Of a DNA stretch of 64,000 bases, positions 1-8,564 are shown in pieces. The notes beneath the pieces are model-generated. The model made no database searches. It was given only the letters and a program-made list of their open reading frames with translations, and was not told where the DNA came from. Source of the DNA: Sphingomonas sp. Root710 (lineage in GTDB: Bacteria; Pseudomonadota; Alphaproteobacteria; Sphingomonadales; Sphingomonadaceae); NCBI RefSeq assembly GCF_001429065.1, contig NZ_LMIB01000012.1, positions 566,506-630,505 of the forward strand, in the 5' to 3' direction. Both the position numbers and the translations under genes were made by a program. Position 1 is the stretch's first letter, and every line of letters starts with the position of its first letter.

Positions 1-1716
<1,716 letters not shown>

Positions 1717-1733
1717 GGGCGATCTATCTCCGC

Positions 1734-2552
1734 TTAGTCAGGCTTGACTAGGCCCATTCGAGAAGCTGCTCGATGTACTTTGAGATGAGCCAATCTGGCT
1801 CTTGGCTCATCCAATCCTGTTATTAGATTAGCAAGGCCAAAATGCAGACGGTTTTTTGGGAAATCATAATAAAAAGGCGACATCCAGCCTAGTAGGGCGA
1901 TGGCGGCCGACAAAATAATTGTGAAAATATTTGCTGATAGAGGTGTCGCGGAAGAACCCCATACATCTCGGGCCATGGTGAGCCACAGAATCCAACAACC
2001 TGCCACTGCCAAAATTAGAAAAATTACGAAAAATATTAAATAGGCTATCTGTCCATAGGATCGTTTAGGGGTCCAGGTAATAAATCTAGAATTCCCGATG
2101 ATTCCTGGCAAAAAGTGAAAATTCCAAAATGCATCCGGAAATTTAAGAAGTACCTCTATTTTCTCAGATGGGTCGGCTTGCTTAAATTTTGCTAGAAACC
2201 AGTTCTGGATAAATGTCTGCTTGCAATAGGATACACAAAAAGCCGCCGTCGTTACACTCAATGCGACCAAAGCGGTGTGGCTAAATATTGCTGAAGATAC
2301 GTCTATTCCACCCGCATTGAAGCTTTTAAGCATGTCAAAATGTGACAGAATGCTTAAGGATATTGCTCCTATAAGCCATACTCCCGCAGTCCTGGAAGAA
2401 CTCTGAACTGATTGAAAAGATTGGTATATTCTTTCGTCCAATTCTTCTGAGAGATAGAGGCGTTGACCTACTAAAAGACGAAACACTTGACCGTCTGTCA
2501 TCTTCTGTGTTTTTACGATGTACTGGCCTGAACGCCTGCGCCATTTCGACAT
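1734..2552 (-). CDS. Hypothetical four-helix membrane protein, AT-rich
   Basis: A 272-residue protein of no family I recognise. Hydrophobic segments lie near residues 56-74, 90-110, 168-192 and 206-226, which suggests two pairs of membrane helices separated by a charged cytosolic stretch (about 111-165). The ATG at 2552 has a GGAG-like ribosome binding site about six bases upstream; a second ATG at 2501 lacks one. From about 2500 down to 1740 the DNA is clearly AT-rich and uses codons such as AAA, ATT and TTT freely, unlike the GC-rich neighbours. This points to recent acquisition. It lies directly downstream of the yoeB toxin gene on the same strand. Function unknown. Confidence 0.6.
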   Translation of the reverse strand: MSKWRRRSGQYIVKTQKMTDGQVFRLLVGQRLYLSEELDERIYQSFQSVQSSSRTAGVWLIGAISLSILSHFDMLKSFNAGGIDVSSAIFSHTALVALSVTTAAFCVSYCKQTFIQNWFLAKFKQADPSEKIEVLLKFPDAFWNFHFLPGIIGNSRFITWTPKRSYGQIAYLIFFVIFLILAVAGCWILWLTMARDVWGSSATPLSANIFTIILSAAIALLGWMSPFYYDFPKNRLHFGLANLITGLDEPRARLAHLKVHRAASRMGLVKPD

Positions 2553-2607
2553 TCGCCTCTCCCACGCCGGTAGGCAGTCAGTGATAAATCAACTACCCCT
2601 TTTGGAC

Positions 2608-2874
2608 TCAATAATGATACCGGCACTGCGCGATCTCCAGCGCCTGCGCCTCGCCCTTCCCGCTTACCCGATAAACCAGCCGATGCTCGCTGTTGATCCG
2701 GCGGGACCACCAGCCGCTTAGGTTTCCGCCTAACGGCTCGGGCTTGCCGGTGCCGCGAAAGGGATCGCGGCGGCATTCCTTGATCAGGTCGTTAAGCCGG
2801 GCGAGGAGCTTGGGGTCTTCGGCCTGCCAGTGGAGATAATCGGCCCAGGCCGTAGGCCAGAAGACGAGCTTCAC
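2608..2874 (-). CDS. yoeB: Txe/YoeB family mRNA interferase toxin
   Basis: An 88-residue YoeB-type endoribonuclease, expected to cut mRNA in the ribosomal A site when freed from its antitoxin. Family residues are all visible: Glu46 in GKPEPL, Arg65 in SEHRLVYRV, and the terminal Tyr-His-Tyr with His87 and Tyr88. Length matches E. coli YoeB (84 residues). The start is GTG at 2874, overlapping the antitoxin stop as GTGA, so toxin translation is coupled to the antitoxin. Nothing indicates decay. Confidence 0.92.
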   Translation of the reverse strand: MKLVFWPTAWADYLHWQAEDPKLLARLNDLIKECRRDPFRGTGKPEPLGGNLSGWWSRRINSEHRLVYRVSGKGEAQALEIAQCRYHY

Positions 2875-3128
2875 GGCTCGATCAGATCATGCTCTTCGCC
2901 CTCGCCGGCTTCCAATCCCCTGATCGCGTCCAGCAGACGTGCGGCATTGGCGGGCGAGCGCAGCAGGTAGAGCGTCTCTTCGATCGATGCCCATTCGCTG
3001 GCGGAGACGATCACCACCCCCTCCTGCCCGCGCGCCCGGGTGATCGCGACCGGCGCGCGGTCGGCGACGACCTTGTCCATCACCGCCTTGAGGTTGGCGC
3101 GGGTGTCCGAGAAGCTGAGTGAGTCCAT
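2871..3128 (-). CDS. yefM: YefM/Phd family antitoxin
   Basis: Antitoxin partner of the adjacent YoeB toxin. From ATG 3128 it is 85 residues: an N-terminal Phd/YefM fold ([16 protein letters not shown], then [20 protein letters not shown]), which binds DNA as a dimer, and an acidic C-terminal tail that should wrap the toxin. The frame continues upstream to 3155, but that extension would run through a palindrome with TGTAC/GTACA arms, so ATG 3128 is preferred. The gene pair is probably autoregulated as an antitoxin-toxin complex, as in E. coli. Confidence 0.88.
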   Translation of the reverse strand: MDSLSFSDTRANLKAVMDKVVADRAPVAITRARGQEGVVIVSASEWASIEETLYLLRSPANAARLLDAIRGLEAGEGEEHDLIEP

Positions 3129-3135
3129 GGGAGTA

Positions 3136-3155
3136 ATGTACGTTTTTTTGTACAT
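3136..3155. promoter_or_regulatory. Candidate YefM-YoeB operator palindrome
   Basis: Arms ATGTAC (3136-3141) and GTACAT (3150-3155) form a perfect inverted repeat around an 8-base T-rich spacer, 8 bases upstream of the antitoxin ATG. The E. coli yefM-yoeB operator is known to be built from palindromes with TGTACA cores, so this is a likely autoregulatory site. Confidence 0.6.
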
Positions 3156-3480
3156 AAATCAATGAGGCTCACTGACGGCTCATGTCCAGACTTGCAATGT
3201 AGGGATGCATTTGCTGCCGTTTTTACCGGTGCCTGCGCATCCCGCTCTTTCTCATGACCGGACCGAAACATTTGCCCGCCCGCAAGCCGAGAAAAATCGG
3301 GAGCAGGGCTTCCGAAAAAAAAAAAGCGAAAAACGAGCAAACGACCCCATGCACCCGGACTTGCTAAGAACCATTCGCAAAACATGCCGGACGCGAGGGG
3401 CATGACGGGCGGTGCCAAGTCGGCCGTCCGCCCTTGCATTTTTCCGGCCCATCGCTACGTTACATGTAACGGAGTCGCCC
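3156..3480. other. Intergenic region between two toxin-antitoxin modules
   Basis: Divergent spacer of 325 bases between the yefM-yoeB and mazE/mazF-type modules. It holds an 11-base A run at 3315-3325 and, at its downstream end, the 14-bp palindrome described separately. Short open frames here have no family resemblance and no clear ribosome binding site, so I call no gene. Confidence 0.6.
3458..3471. promoter_or_regulatory. Candidate MazE-type operator palindrome
   Basis: A perfect 14-bp palindrome, CGTTACATGTAACG, ending 9 bases before the antitoxin ATG. Its position directly before a toxin-antitoxin pair suggests the autoregulatory operator. No other perfect palindrome of this length was noticed in the spacer. 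Confidence 0.55.
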
Positions 3481-3708
3481 ATGAACCGCCCACACCCCGC
3501 CGATAGCAAGACCCGTGTAGCACGCCATCGCGCGGCGATGCGGGAGAAGGGGTATCGACTGAAGCAGTTCTGGCTCCCGGATGTGCGGACGGCTGCATTC
3601 AAGGAACAGGCGCGCCGCGACTCCGCCGCGATGTCGGCCCAGATTGAGCGGGACGACGATATGGCCTTCGTCGAAGCGGCCCAATATTGGCCCGAGCAGG
3701 ACGATTGA
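3481..3708 (+). CDS. Antitoxin MazE-like protein (DUF3018 family)
   Basis: A 75-residue protein resembling the DUF3018 / antitoxin MazE family: SKTRVARHRAAMREKGYR followed by the F/I-W-x-P-D motif (QFWLPDVRT) and an acidic C-terminus (EQDD). ATG 3481 is chosen because the preceding bases contain GGAG and a palindrome that would otherwise be coding; the frame itself extends to 3412. It should neutralise the MazF-like toxin encoded immediately downstream and bind the upstream palindrome. Confidence 0.82.
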   Translation: MNRPHPADSKTRVARHRAAMREKGYRLKQFWLPDVRTAAFKEQARRDSAAMSAQIERDDDMAFVEAAQYWPEQDD

Positions 3709-4031
3709 AACGCGGTGATATCGTCACGGTCGCGGCGGGCGGTGGCTTCGGCGGCAAGCCCCGTCCTGCGCTGGTCCTGCAAAGCGACGATTATCCCACG
3801 GGCGCCGTCCTTCTCGCCCTGCTCACCAGCAGCATCACGGACGACGAGACGATAAGGCCCCGCATCGAACCGAGCGGAACCAATGGGCTGGCGCGCGTTT
3901 CGGATGTAATGGTCGATGTCATCGTCACGGTTCGTCGTGAAAAGACGGACAGCGTGGTCGGCCGATTGTCCGACGACGATATGGGCCGGGTGGAACGCGC
4001 CTTGCTGGTCTTCCTGGGGATGGCCGGCTGA
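3705..4031 (+). CDS. MazF/PemK-like endoribonuclease toxin
   Basis: A toxin of the type II PemK/MazF family, expected to cleave RNA at short motifs. With TTG 3705 as start it is 108 residues: MKRGDIVTV at the N-terminus, GKPRPALVLQ carrying the conserved Arg of the active site, and a LLTSS segment supplying the Thr/Ser region. TTG 3705 overlaps the antitoxin stop as TTGA, which fits translational coupling; an earlier TTG at 3687 is possible but would overlap more. Length is normal for the family. Confidence 0.87.
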   Translation: MKRGDIVTVAAGGGFGGKPRPALVLQSDDYPTGAVLLALLTSSITDDETIRPRIEPSGTNGLARVSDVMVDVIVTVRREKTDSVVGRLSDDDMGRVERALLVFLGMAG

Positions 4032-4106
4032 GCCGGTCAGGCAGCTACATCGGCGTTTCGCCATTCACAGCGCCTGCAACCGCCACCGTTATTTTTTAGT
4101 GGATCT

Positions 4107-4136
4107 TTGTTTCGTCGGTAATATGTTCTCTATATG
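4107..4136 (+). promoter_or_regulatory. Candidate promoter overlapping the first SOS box
   Basis: TTGTTT (4107-4112) and TATATG (4131-4136) are separated by 18 bases and could be the -35 and -10 elements of the DUF4272 gene. The LexA-type box overlaps the -10, so a bound repressor would block transcription. Confidence 0.4.
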
Positions 4137-4139
4137 TTC
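4125..4139. promoter_or_regulatory. LexA (SOS) box 1, GTTC-N7-GTTC
   Basis: GTTC (4125-4128), seven bases TCTATAT, GTTC (4136-4139). This direct repeat is the established LexA operator of alphaproteobacteria. It ends 20 bases before the GTG start of the DUF4272 gene. Confidence 0.75.
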
Positions 4140-4159
4140 GAATAAGGGAGCGAGTCGCC

Positions 4160-5131
4160 GTGACGACCATCAGCGCGGATAAGGCGGGGATCGATTACCC
4201 GGGAATCGGCTTTCTGGAAGATGGCGGCATCATCAGCTTCGACAGCGTCGGAAGCCTGACCGGGATAATTGCGGAGTTGGAGAGCCGGGCAGCGCACGTC
4301 CGATCTGAGATCGTGGACGGTGCCGGGCGACGCTGGCGCGTTGCAGGCGTACGCCGCAGCCACACGGAGCCTGAGCGGAGCTGGTGGCAATTCTGGCGTC
4401 CGGCCGTCTCGCCTGTCCGGCTGGATATCGACCTGGAAGAAATGGCGCCGCTGAGCTTCGAGGCCTGCCGCGACCGCGGGGCGGCGCACGTCGCAACCTT
4501 GTTCGATGGGGACGACCGGGTTCTGGCGCGCATCGGCGCGGCTGCAACCATGGAAGAGCTGAGCGATGCCTGCATGTCCGTCATGCTGCGGACAGCGAAC
4601 CGTCGCATCCTTCAGGGCGCTGTGGATGTGAAGACCGCCACGTCGATCGACGTTGCGCGCAGAGCGATGGTCCTGTTTGCCGCAGTGCGGGTGTCCCACA
4701 AGGTGGGCAGCCTGAATGTCCTCGGCTGGCTTGACCAGCACGACCTGATCAGCGCCATGTCCCCGGACGAAGTCGATCTGTTCGGAACGCTCCGGCCATC
4801 GGACGAGCAGCGGGCAAGAGCAGGCTGGAACATTGAAGCATTGGCAGCCCTCGTCTGGGCTCTCGGTAAAAGGGACATGCCGGAGTTCGGCCAGTTCGTC
4901 GACGACATTGCGCCGGTGATGGAGATCGTCCCGCCGACTGCGGCGATCAGCGTGCGCGACTTCATGACGGCGGCGGAGTTGAGACCTATGCAGGAAATCG
5001 CGGCGATGGCGGAGAGCTATTGGCAGCGTCTCCCAGAAGCCCAGGCCGCTGGCGAGGATGCCCATGAGGCAGCCTTTCGACGCTGTGTCGCCCTGCAATG
5101 GATCGTGACTCCACAAATGGGCTGGGAATAG
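4160..5131 (+). CDS. DUF4272 domain protein, predicted SOS-inducible
   Basis: A 323-residue soluble protein. The second half (about residues 170-320) resembles the DUF4272 family: a helical repeat RRAMVLFAAVRVSHKVG, a LGWLDQHDLISAMSPDE segment and the W-N-x-EALAALVWALG signature. The N-terminal half (FLEDGGIISFDSVGSLTGI) is not one I recognise. GTG 4160 is chosen because AAGGGAG lies 9 bases upstream. A GTTC-N7-GTTC box overlaps the presumed -10 region, so LexA repression is likely. DUF4272 has no established biochemical role. Because the next gene encodes a toxin-like nuclease domain, an immunity or accessory role is conceivable but is only inference. Confidence 0.75.
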   Translation: MTTISADKAGIDYPGIGFLEDGGIISFDSVGSLTGIIAELESRAAHVRSEIVDGAGRRWRVAGVRRSHTEPERSWWQFWRPAVSPVRLDIDLEEMAPLSFEACRDRGAAHVATLFDGDDRVLARIGAAATMEELSDACMSVMLRTANRRILQGAVDVKTATSIDVARRAMVLFAAVRVSHKVGSLNVLGWLDQHDLISAMSPDEVDLFGTLRPSDEQRARAGWNIEALAALVWALGKRDMPEFGQFVDDIAPVMEIVPPTAAISVRDFMTAAELRPMQEIAAMAESYWQRLPEAQAAGEDAHEAAFRRCVALQWIVTPQMGWE

Positions 5132-5440
5132 CGGCCACGTTGCTTTCCTTCATCAGAGGCTGTCGAAATAGTGCTTGTCTAACCGACCTGTTTTTCCGGG
5201 GTTGGGCCGTATGAGAGTCCGATAATCGTAAGGTCTCGCAGACAATGTTCTCATTTTGTTCTTGACATGTGACTGCTTTTATGCCAGCGTGACCGTGCTG
5301 TAGATATCGCGCGAGTCATCCGTTTTAGCGGACAAGTCGGGGCGCGGTCCGGCGCGAGTTGTTTCGAAAAGCTGAGCCGTCTTCTGGCAGCATCATGCGT
5401 GCGCCGAACGGTCGCGCCCATTCCAAATTGGAGATTAAAA
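5132..5440. other. Intergenic region upstream of the HNH-like toxin gene
   Basis: A 309-base spacer. It contains the second SOS box (5247-5261) with TTGACA (5262-5267) directly after it, which could be a -35 element, though no convincing -10 follows at 16-18 bases. About 150 bases of leader then remain before ATG 5441. I see no coding frame with support. Confidence 0.5.
5247..5261. promoter_or_regulatory. LexA (SOS) box 2, GTTC-N7-GTTC
   Basis: GTTC (5247-5250), TCATTTT, GTTC (5258-5261), followed directly by TTGACA at 5262. It exactly matches the alphaproteobacterial LexA operator pattern and lies upstream of the HNH-like toxin gene. Confidence 0.75.
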
Positions 5441-6115
5441 ATGACCACGCCTCCCCGGCGGCCGTGGCCTGTCGCGGATCTCGACGGGCCGAACCCCTAT
5501 GCCTCAGTTACCAGTGATTATGGTCGCGAAGTCGACAGGTACGCCGGAAAGTTTCGGGATTTTACTCGAAACCTATCCAATTACTTACCCATTGCCGGAT
5601 CGACGCTCGATGCCGTGGATGATTTCCATGAAGGCAATTACGCCAGAGGAGCCTTCAACAGCGCTGTCGCGGCAGTCGAGGCTGCGACTGTTTTACCCTA
5701 CGCGAAGGCGCTTAGCATGGTCAAAAGAGTGAATGACATGCGGCGCAAGACAACGCCTCTACTCGCCAGGGCCAAAACCCAAACCAATCGCATACGAAAA
5801 ACGGAAGCCGTTCTACCGGGCTATGAGGTCCATCATACGATACCGATGAAAGGATGGGGGCCGATCCCGCAAGCGAGCCGCGATGCCGAGGGGCTGCTTA
5901 GGAACCATCCCTTGAACATGAAGATCTTACCCGAGCATCTGCACGATGGCGTGCATCACGGTTTCGGCAATCGTTACACCGATCCAGCGCTCCAACTATG
6001 GCACGGCACCAACGCTTTCCATAAGGCAACTATCGCATCAGCCGGTGCCGCCGCAGCCGATATCCACGAGAATAATACGCGTGCCGTTCAGGCGCCCCAA
6101 CCAAAACAGCGCTAA
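5441..6115 (+). CDS. HNH-like toxin-domain protein, predicted SOS-inducible
   Basis: A 224-residue protein from ATG 5441, which has TTGGAGA 6 bases upstream. Residues 45-92 look like the alpha-helical linker that precedes toxin domains in polymorphic toxins (DAVDDFHEGNYARGAFNSA). Residues 128-185 carry a histidine-rich nuclease-like motif: YEVHHTIPM (His131, His132), NHPLNMKILPEHLH (Asn155, His156, Asn159, His166, His168) and VHHGFGNRY (His172, His173), as in HNH/GHH-type nucleases. No signal peptide or secretion domain is seen. A LexA-type box lies upstream, as for colicin-like bacteriocin genes. It could be an intracellular toxin, a stripped bacteriocin or a phage-defence effector. The nuclease call is by motif only. 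Confidence 0.65.
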   Translation: MTTPPRRPWPVADLDGPNPYASVTSDYGREVDRYAGKFRDFTRNLSNYLPIAGSTLDAVDDFHEGNYARGAFNSAVAAVEAATVLPYAKALSMVKRVNDMRRKTTPLLARAKTQTNRIRKTEAVLPGYEVHHTIPMKGWGPIPQASRDAEGLLRNHPLNMKILPEHLHDGVHHGFGNRYTDPALQLWHGTNAFHKATIASAGAAAADIHENNTRAVQAPQPKQR

Positions 6116-6125
6116 GAAATAAAAA

Positions 6126-6140
6126 GTTCCTCTTTTGTTC
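6126..6140. promoter_or_regulatory. LexA (SOS) box 3, GTTC-N7-GTTC
   Basis: GTTC (6126-6129), CTCTTTT, GTTC (6137-6140), lying between the HNH-like gene and the 2H phosphoesterase gene, 42 bases before the latter's ATG. Third exact match to the alphaproteobacterial LexA operator within about 2 kb. Confidence 0.72.
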
Positions 6141-6182
6141 TGATCGCGAATCGTGTAGGGATCGGAACAAAGGAGAAACGCC

Positions 6183-6734
6183 ATGACGTTGCGCCGGCCC
6201 TTTGACGATAGTGACGAGCTTGTCCTCCACCGCCTGTTCTTCGCGCTGATGCCGAGCGCGGAGGCGGTGGAGGAGATCGCGCGAGTGCGCGGTGGGCTGG
6301 GGGTGGCGAAGAGCCATGTACTCGATCACCGGCTGCACATGACGCTGTGGGCGCTCGACCTGCCGATGACGCCGACGCCGGGGATCATCGACGATCTCTG
6401 CGCGGCGGCGGCCAAGGTCAGCGCGCCCGCGCTGCGGCTGGTGCTGCGCGAGGCGGTCGGCAATGGGCAGGTCGCCTGCCTGAAGCCCGGCGAGCCGATG
6501 CCGGTGCTGAAGGCCTTCCAGCAGAAGCTCCAGCTCGCCATCGCCGACGCCCGCATCTGGCCCAATCGCGGCTTCCGCTTCGAACCGCATGTCACGCTCG
6601 CCTATGGCATGGACGAGGGTTTCCGCCGCGAGGTCCTGCCGATCAGCTGGCGCGCCGAGGAGTTCGTGCTGGTCCATAGCCTCGTCGGCCTGACCGAGCA
6701 TGTTCCGCTCGGGCGCTGGGCGCTCGGCGCATAA
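6183..6734 (+). CDS. thpR: RNA 2',3'-cyclic phosphodiesterase / 2H phosphoesterase (ThpR/LigT-like)
   Basis: A 183-residue 2H-superfamily phosphoesterase; such proteins hydrolyse 2',3'-cyclic phosphates or ligate tRNA halves in vitro. Both H-x-T motifs are visible, HMTL near residue 51 and HVTL near residue 139, separated by the usual distance. RLFFALMP-type start LFFALMPSAE fits the family. A good AAGGAG site precedes ATG 6183. It ends 5 bases before the convergent fumarylacetoacetase stop. A LexA-type box lies upstream, so it may belong to the damage response rather than to housekeeping RNA metabolism. Confidence 0.85.
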   Translation: MTLRRPFDDSDELVLHRLFFALMPSAEAVEEIARVRGGLGVAKSHVLDHRLHMTLWALDLPMTPTPGIIDDLCAAAAKVSAPALRLVLREAVGNGQVACLKPGEPMPVLKAFQQKLQLAIADARIWPNRGFRFEPHVTLAYGMDEGFRREVLPISWRAEEFVLVHSLVGLTEHVPLGRWALGA

Positions 6735-6739
6735 CACCG

Positions 6740-8017
6740 CTAAGGCGCGGGCAGCACCATGGCGCGACATTCGCCGAAACCGATCGGGACATAGCCGTCC
6801 GCATGCGCGTGCGCAGTCAGGATCACCTCGTCGCCGTCCTCGAGGAAGCTGCGCTGCTCGCCGGTCGGCAGCGTCAGCGGCTGCTGGCCGCCGCGCGACA
6901 GTTCGAGCAGGCTGCCGAAGCCGTCTTCGCTGGGGGCGGAGATGGTGCCGGTGCCGAGCAGGTCGCCCGGTTGCAGATTGCAGCCGTTCGACGCGTGATG
7001 GGTGACGAGCTGGGCGACGGTCCAGTACATGTTCGACGCCGGACCATGGCTGAGCCGGTACGGCGCGGCGCCCGCGTCGCGCATCTTCGCGGTGAGCAGG
7101 CCAGCCTCGAGGTTCAGCGCCAGCGCGCCCGCCTGCTGATCGGCTTCGTCCCACAGATAGGGCAGCGGCTGCGGATCGCCCTCGCTGCGTTGCGGCTGGG
7201 CGATGCGGAACGGGGCCATCGCCTCGGTGGTGATCACCCAGGGCGAGATAGTCGAATGGAAATTCTTGGCGAGGAAGGGCCCCAGCGGCTGATATTCCCA
7301 GGCTTGCAGCTCGCGCGCCGACCAGTCGTTGAGCAGGCAGAAGCCGGCGATGTGATCGGCCGCCTCGGCGATCGGTATCGCTTCGCCCAACTCATTGCCC
7401 CTGCCGATCCAGATGCCCAGCTCCAGCTCATAGTCGAGCCGCTGCGTCGGGCCGAAGACCGGAACCTCCGCATTGGGCGGCTTGCGCTGCCCCTTGGGCC
7501 GGACCAGCGGCACGCCCGATGGGCGGATCGACGACGCCCGGCCATGATAGCCGATCGGCACATATTTATAGTTGGGCAGCAACGGATTGTCCGGGCGGAA
7601 CTGCCTGCCGACATTGTTCGCGTGGTGGATGCCTGCATAGAAATCGGTGTAGTCGCCGATCGCGGCTGGCAGGTGCATCATCACATCGGCGATGTCATGG
7701 AGATATGGCGCGAGCGCGGGCCGGTGGTTCTCCGCCGACAGCAACTCGGACAGCTTGCGGCGCAGCGCGAGCCGCCGCTCGGGCGCGAGCGCGAACAGCG
7801 CGTTGAGCGTCGATCCCGTCACCTCGACCGGCAACAGCCCGCTGATCGCCGACAGGTCGAGCAGCTTGTCGCCGATCGCCACCGCCGGGCGCGGCGTATC
7901 GCCCCTGATGGAGAAGATGCCATAGGGCAGGTTCTGGATCGGGAAATCGCGATGGCCGTTCGCGCCGGGCACCCAGCTGGTCAACGCCGGCTCATGGGTC
8001 TCGTCAATCACCGGCAT
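6740..8017 (-). CDS. fahA: Fumarylacetoacetase
   Basis: Hydrolyses fumarylacetoacetate to fumarate and acetoacetate, the last step of tyrosine and homogentisate degradation. From ATG 8017 it has 425 residues, normal for the family: an N-terminal SH3-like domain (about 1-110) and a C-terminal beta-fold with metal ligands in DFYAGIHHANNVG, ELELGIWIG and LNDWSARELQAWE. The frame runs to 8050, but [10 protein letters not shown] is the more plausible start. The first 14 bases overlap the upstream VOC gene, indicating one transcript hppD-VOC-fahA. Confidence 0.95.
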   Translation of the reverse strand: MPVIDETHEPALTSWVPGANGHRDFPIQNLPYGIFSIRGDTPRPAVAIGDKLLDLSAISGLLPVEVTGSTLNALFALAPERRLALRRKLSELLSAENHRPALAPYLHDIADVMMHLPAAIGDYTDFYAGIHHANNVGRQFRPDNPLLPNYKYVPIGYHGRASSIRPSGVPLVRPKGQRKPPNAEVPVFGPTQRLDYELELGIWIGRGNELGEAIPIAEAADHIAGFCLLNDWSARELQAWEYQPLGPFLAKNFHSTISPWVITTEAMAPFRIAQPQRSEGDPQPLPYLWDEADQQAGALALNLEAGLLTAKMRDAGAAPYRLSHGPASNMYWTVAQLVTHHASNGCNLQPGDLLGTGTISAPSEDGFGSLLELSRGGQQPLTLPTGEQRSFLEDGDEVILTAHAHADGYVPIGFGECRAMVLPAP

Positions 8018-8564
8018 TGCCCGCCTCCTGCTGATGCAGCCAGTCGGCATGCCGGGGCGCCTTCTTCGTCCGGCTCCACTCGTCGAGCATCAGCGGCGCA
8101 ACGCGGGCCAGTTCATCATATTGCTCGGCGGTGCCGATATCGCAGGCCAGCTCGACGCGATGGCCGTTGGGGTCGAAGAAATAGATCGACCTGAAGATGC
8201 CGTGATAGGTGGGGCCGAGAACGTCGACGCCCTCCGCTTCGAGATGCGCCTTGGCGGCGAGCAACTCGTCGAGGCTGCCGACCTTGAAGGCGAGATGCTG
8301 GACCCACTCGGGGGTGTTGGCGTCGCGACCCATCTCCGGCTGGTTGGGCAGCTCGAAGAAGGCGAGGATGTTGCCGTTCCCGGCGTCGAGGAAGACGTGC
8401 ATATAGGGGTCGTAGGCCCCTGTGGAGGGCACATGATCCTCGGCGAAGGCGGTGACATAGCGCATGCCGAGCATGCGTTCGTACCAGTCCACCGTCTCCC
8501 TGGCGTCGCGGCAGCGATAGGCGGCGTGGTGGATGCCGCCGAGCTTTATGGGATGCGCGCTCAC
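8004..8564 (-). CDS. VOC-family (glyoxalase/extradiol dioxygenase-like) protein
   Basis: A 186-residue single vicinal-oxygen-chelate domain. Candidate metal ligands of the two-His, one-Glu triad are visible: His12/His13 (GGIHHAAYR), His90 (WVQHLAF) and Glu138 (HRVELACD), with [10 protein letters not shown] as the typical C-terminal motif. It is translationally coupled on both sides (4-base overlap with hppD, 14 with fahA), which ties it to tyrosine or homogentisate catabolism. No homogentisate dioxygenase or maleylacetoacetate isomerase is seen in the window, so its exact step is open: an accessory dioxygenase, isomerase or detoxifying lyase. Confidence 0.8.
   Translation of the reverse strand: MSAHPIKLGGIHHAAYRCRDARETVDWYERMLGMRYVTAFAEDHVPSTGAYDPYMHVFLDAGNGNILAFFELPNQPEMGRDANTPEWVQHLAFKVGSLDELLAAKAHLEAEGVDVLGPTYHGIFRSIYFFDPNGHRVELACDIGTAEQYDELARVAPLMLDEWSRTKKAPRHADWLHQQEAGNAGD

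Noticed and set aside
3315-3325. Run of 11 A as terminator or slippage element
   Set aside because: No stem precedes it in either direction and it lies in a spacer without a supported gene.
3205-3405. 66-residue open frame between the toxin-antitoxin modules
   Set aside because: No ribosome site, no family, composition like random frame.
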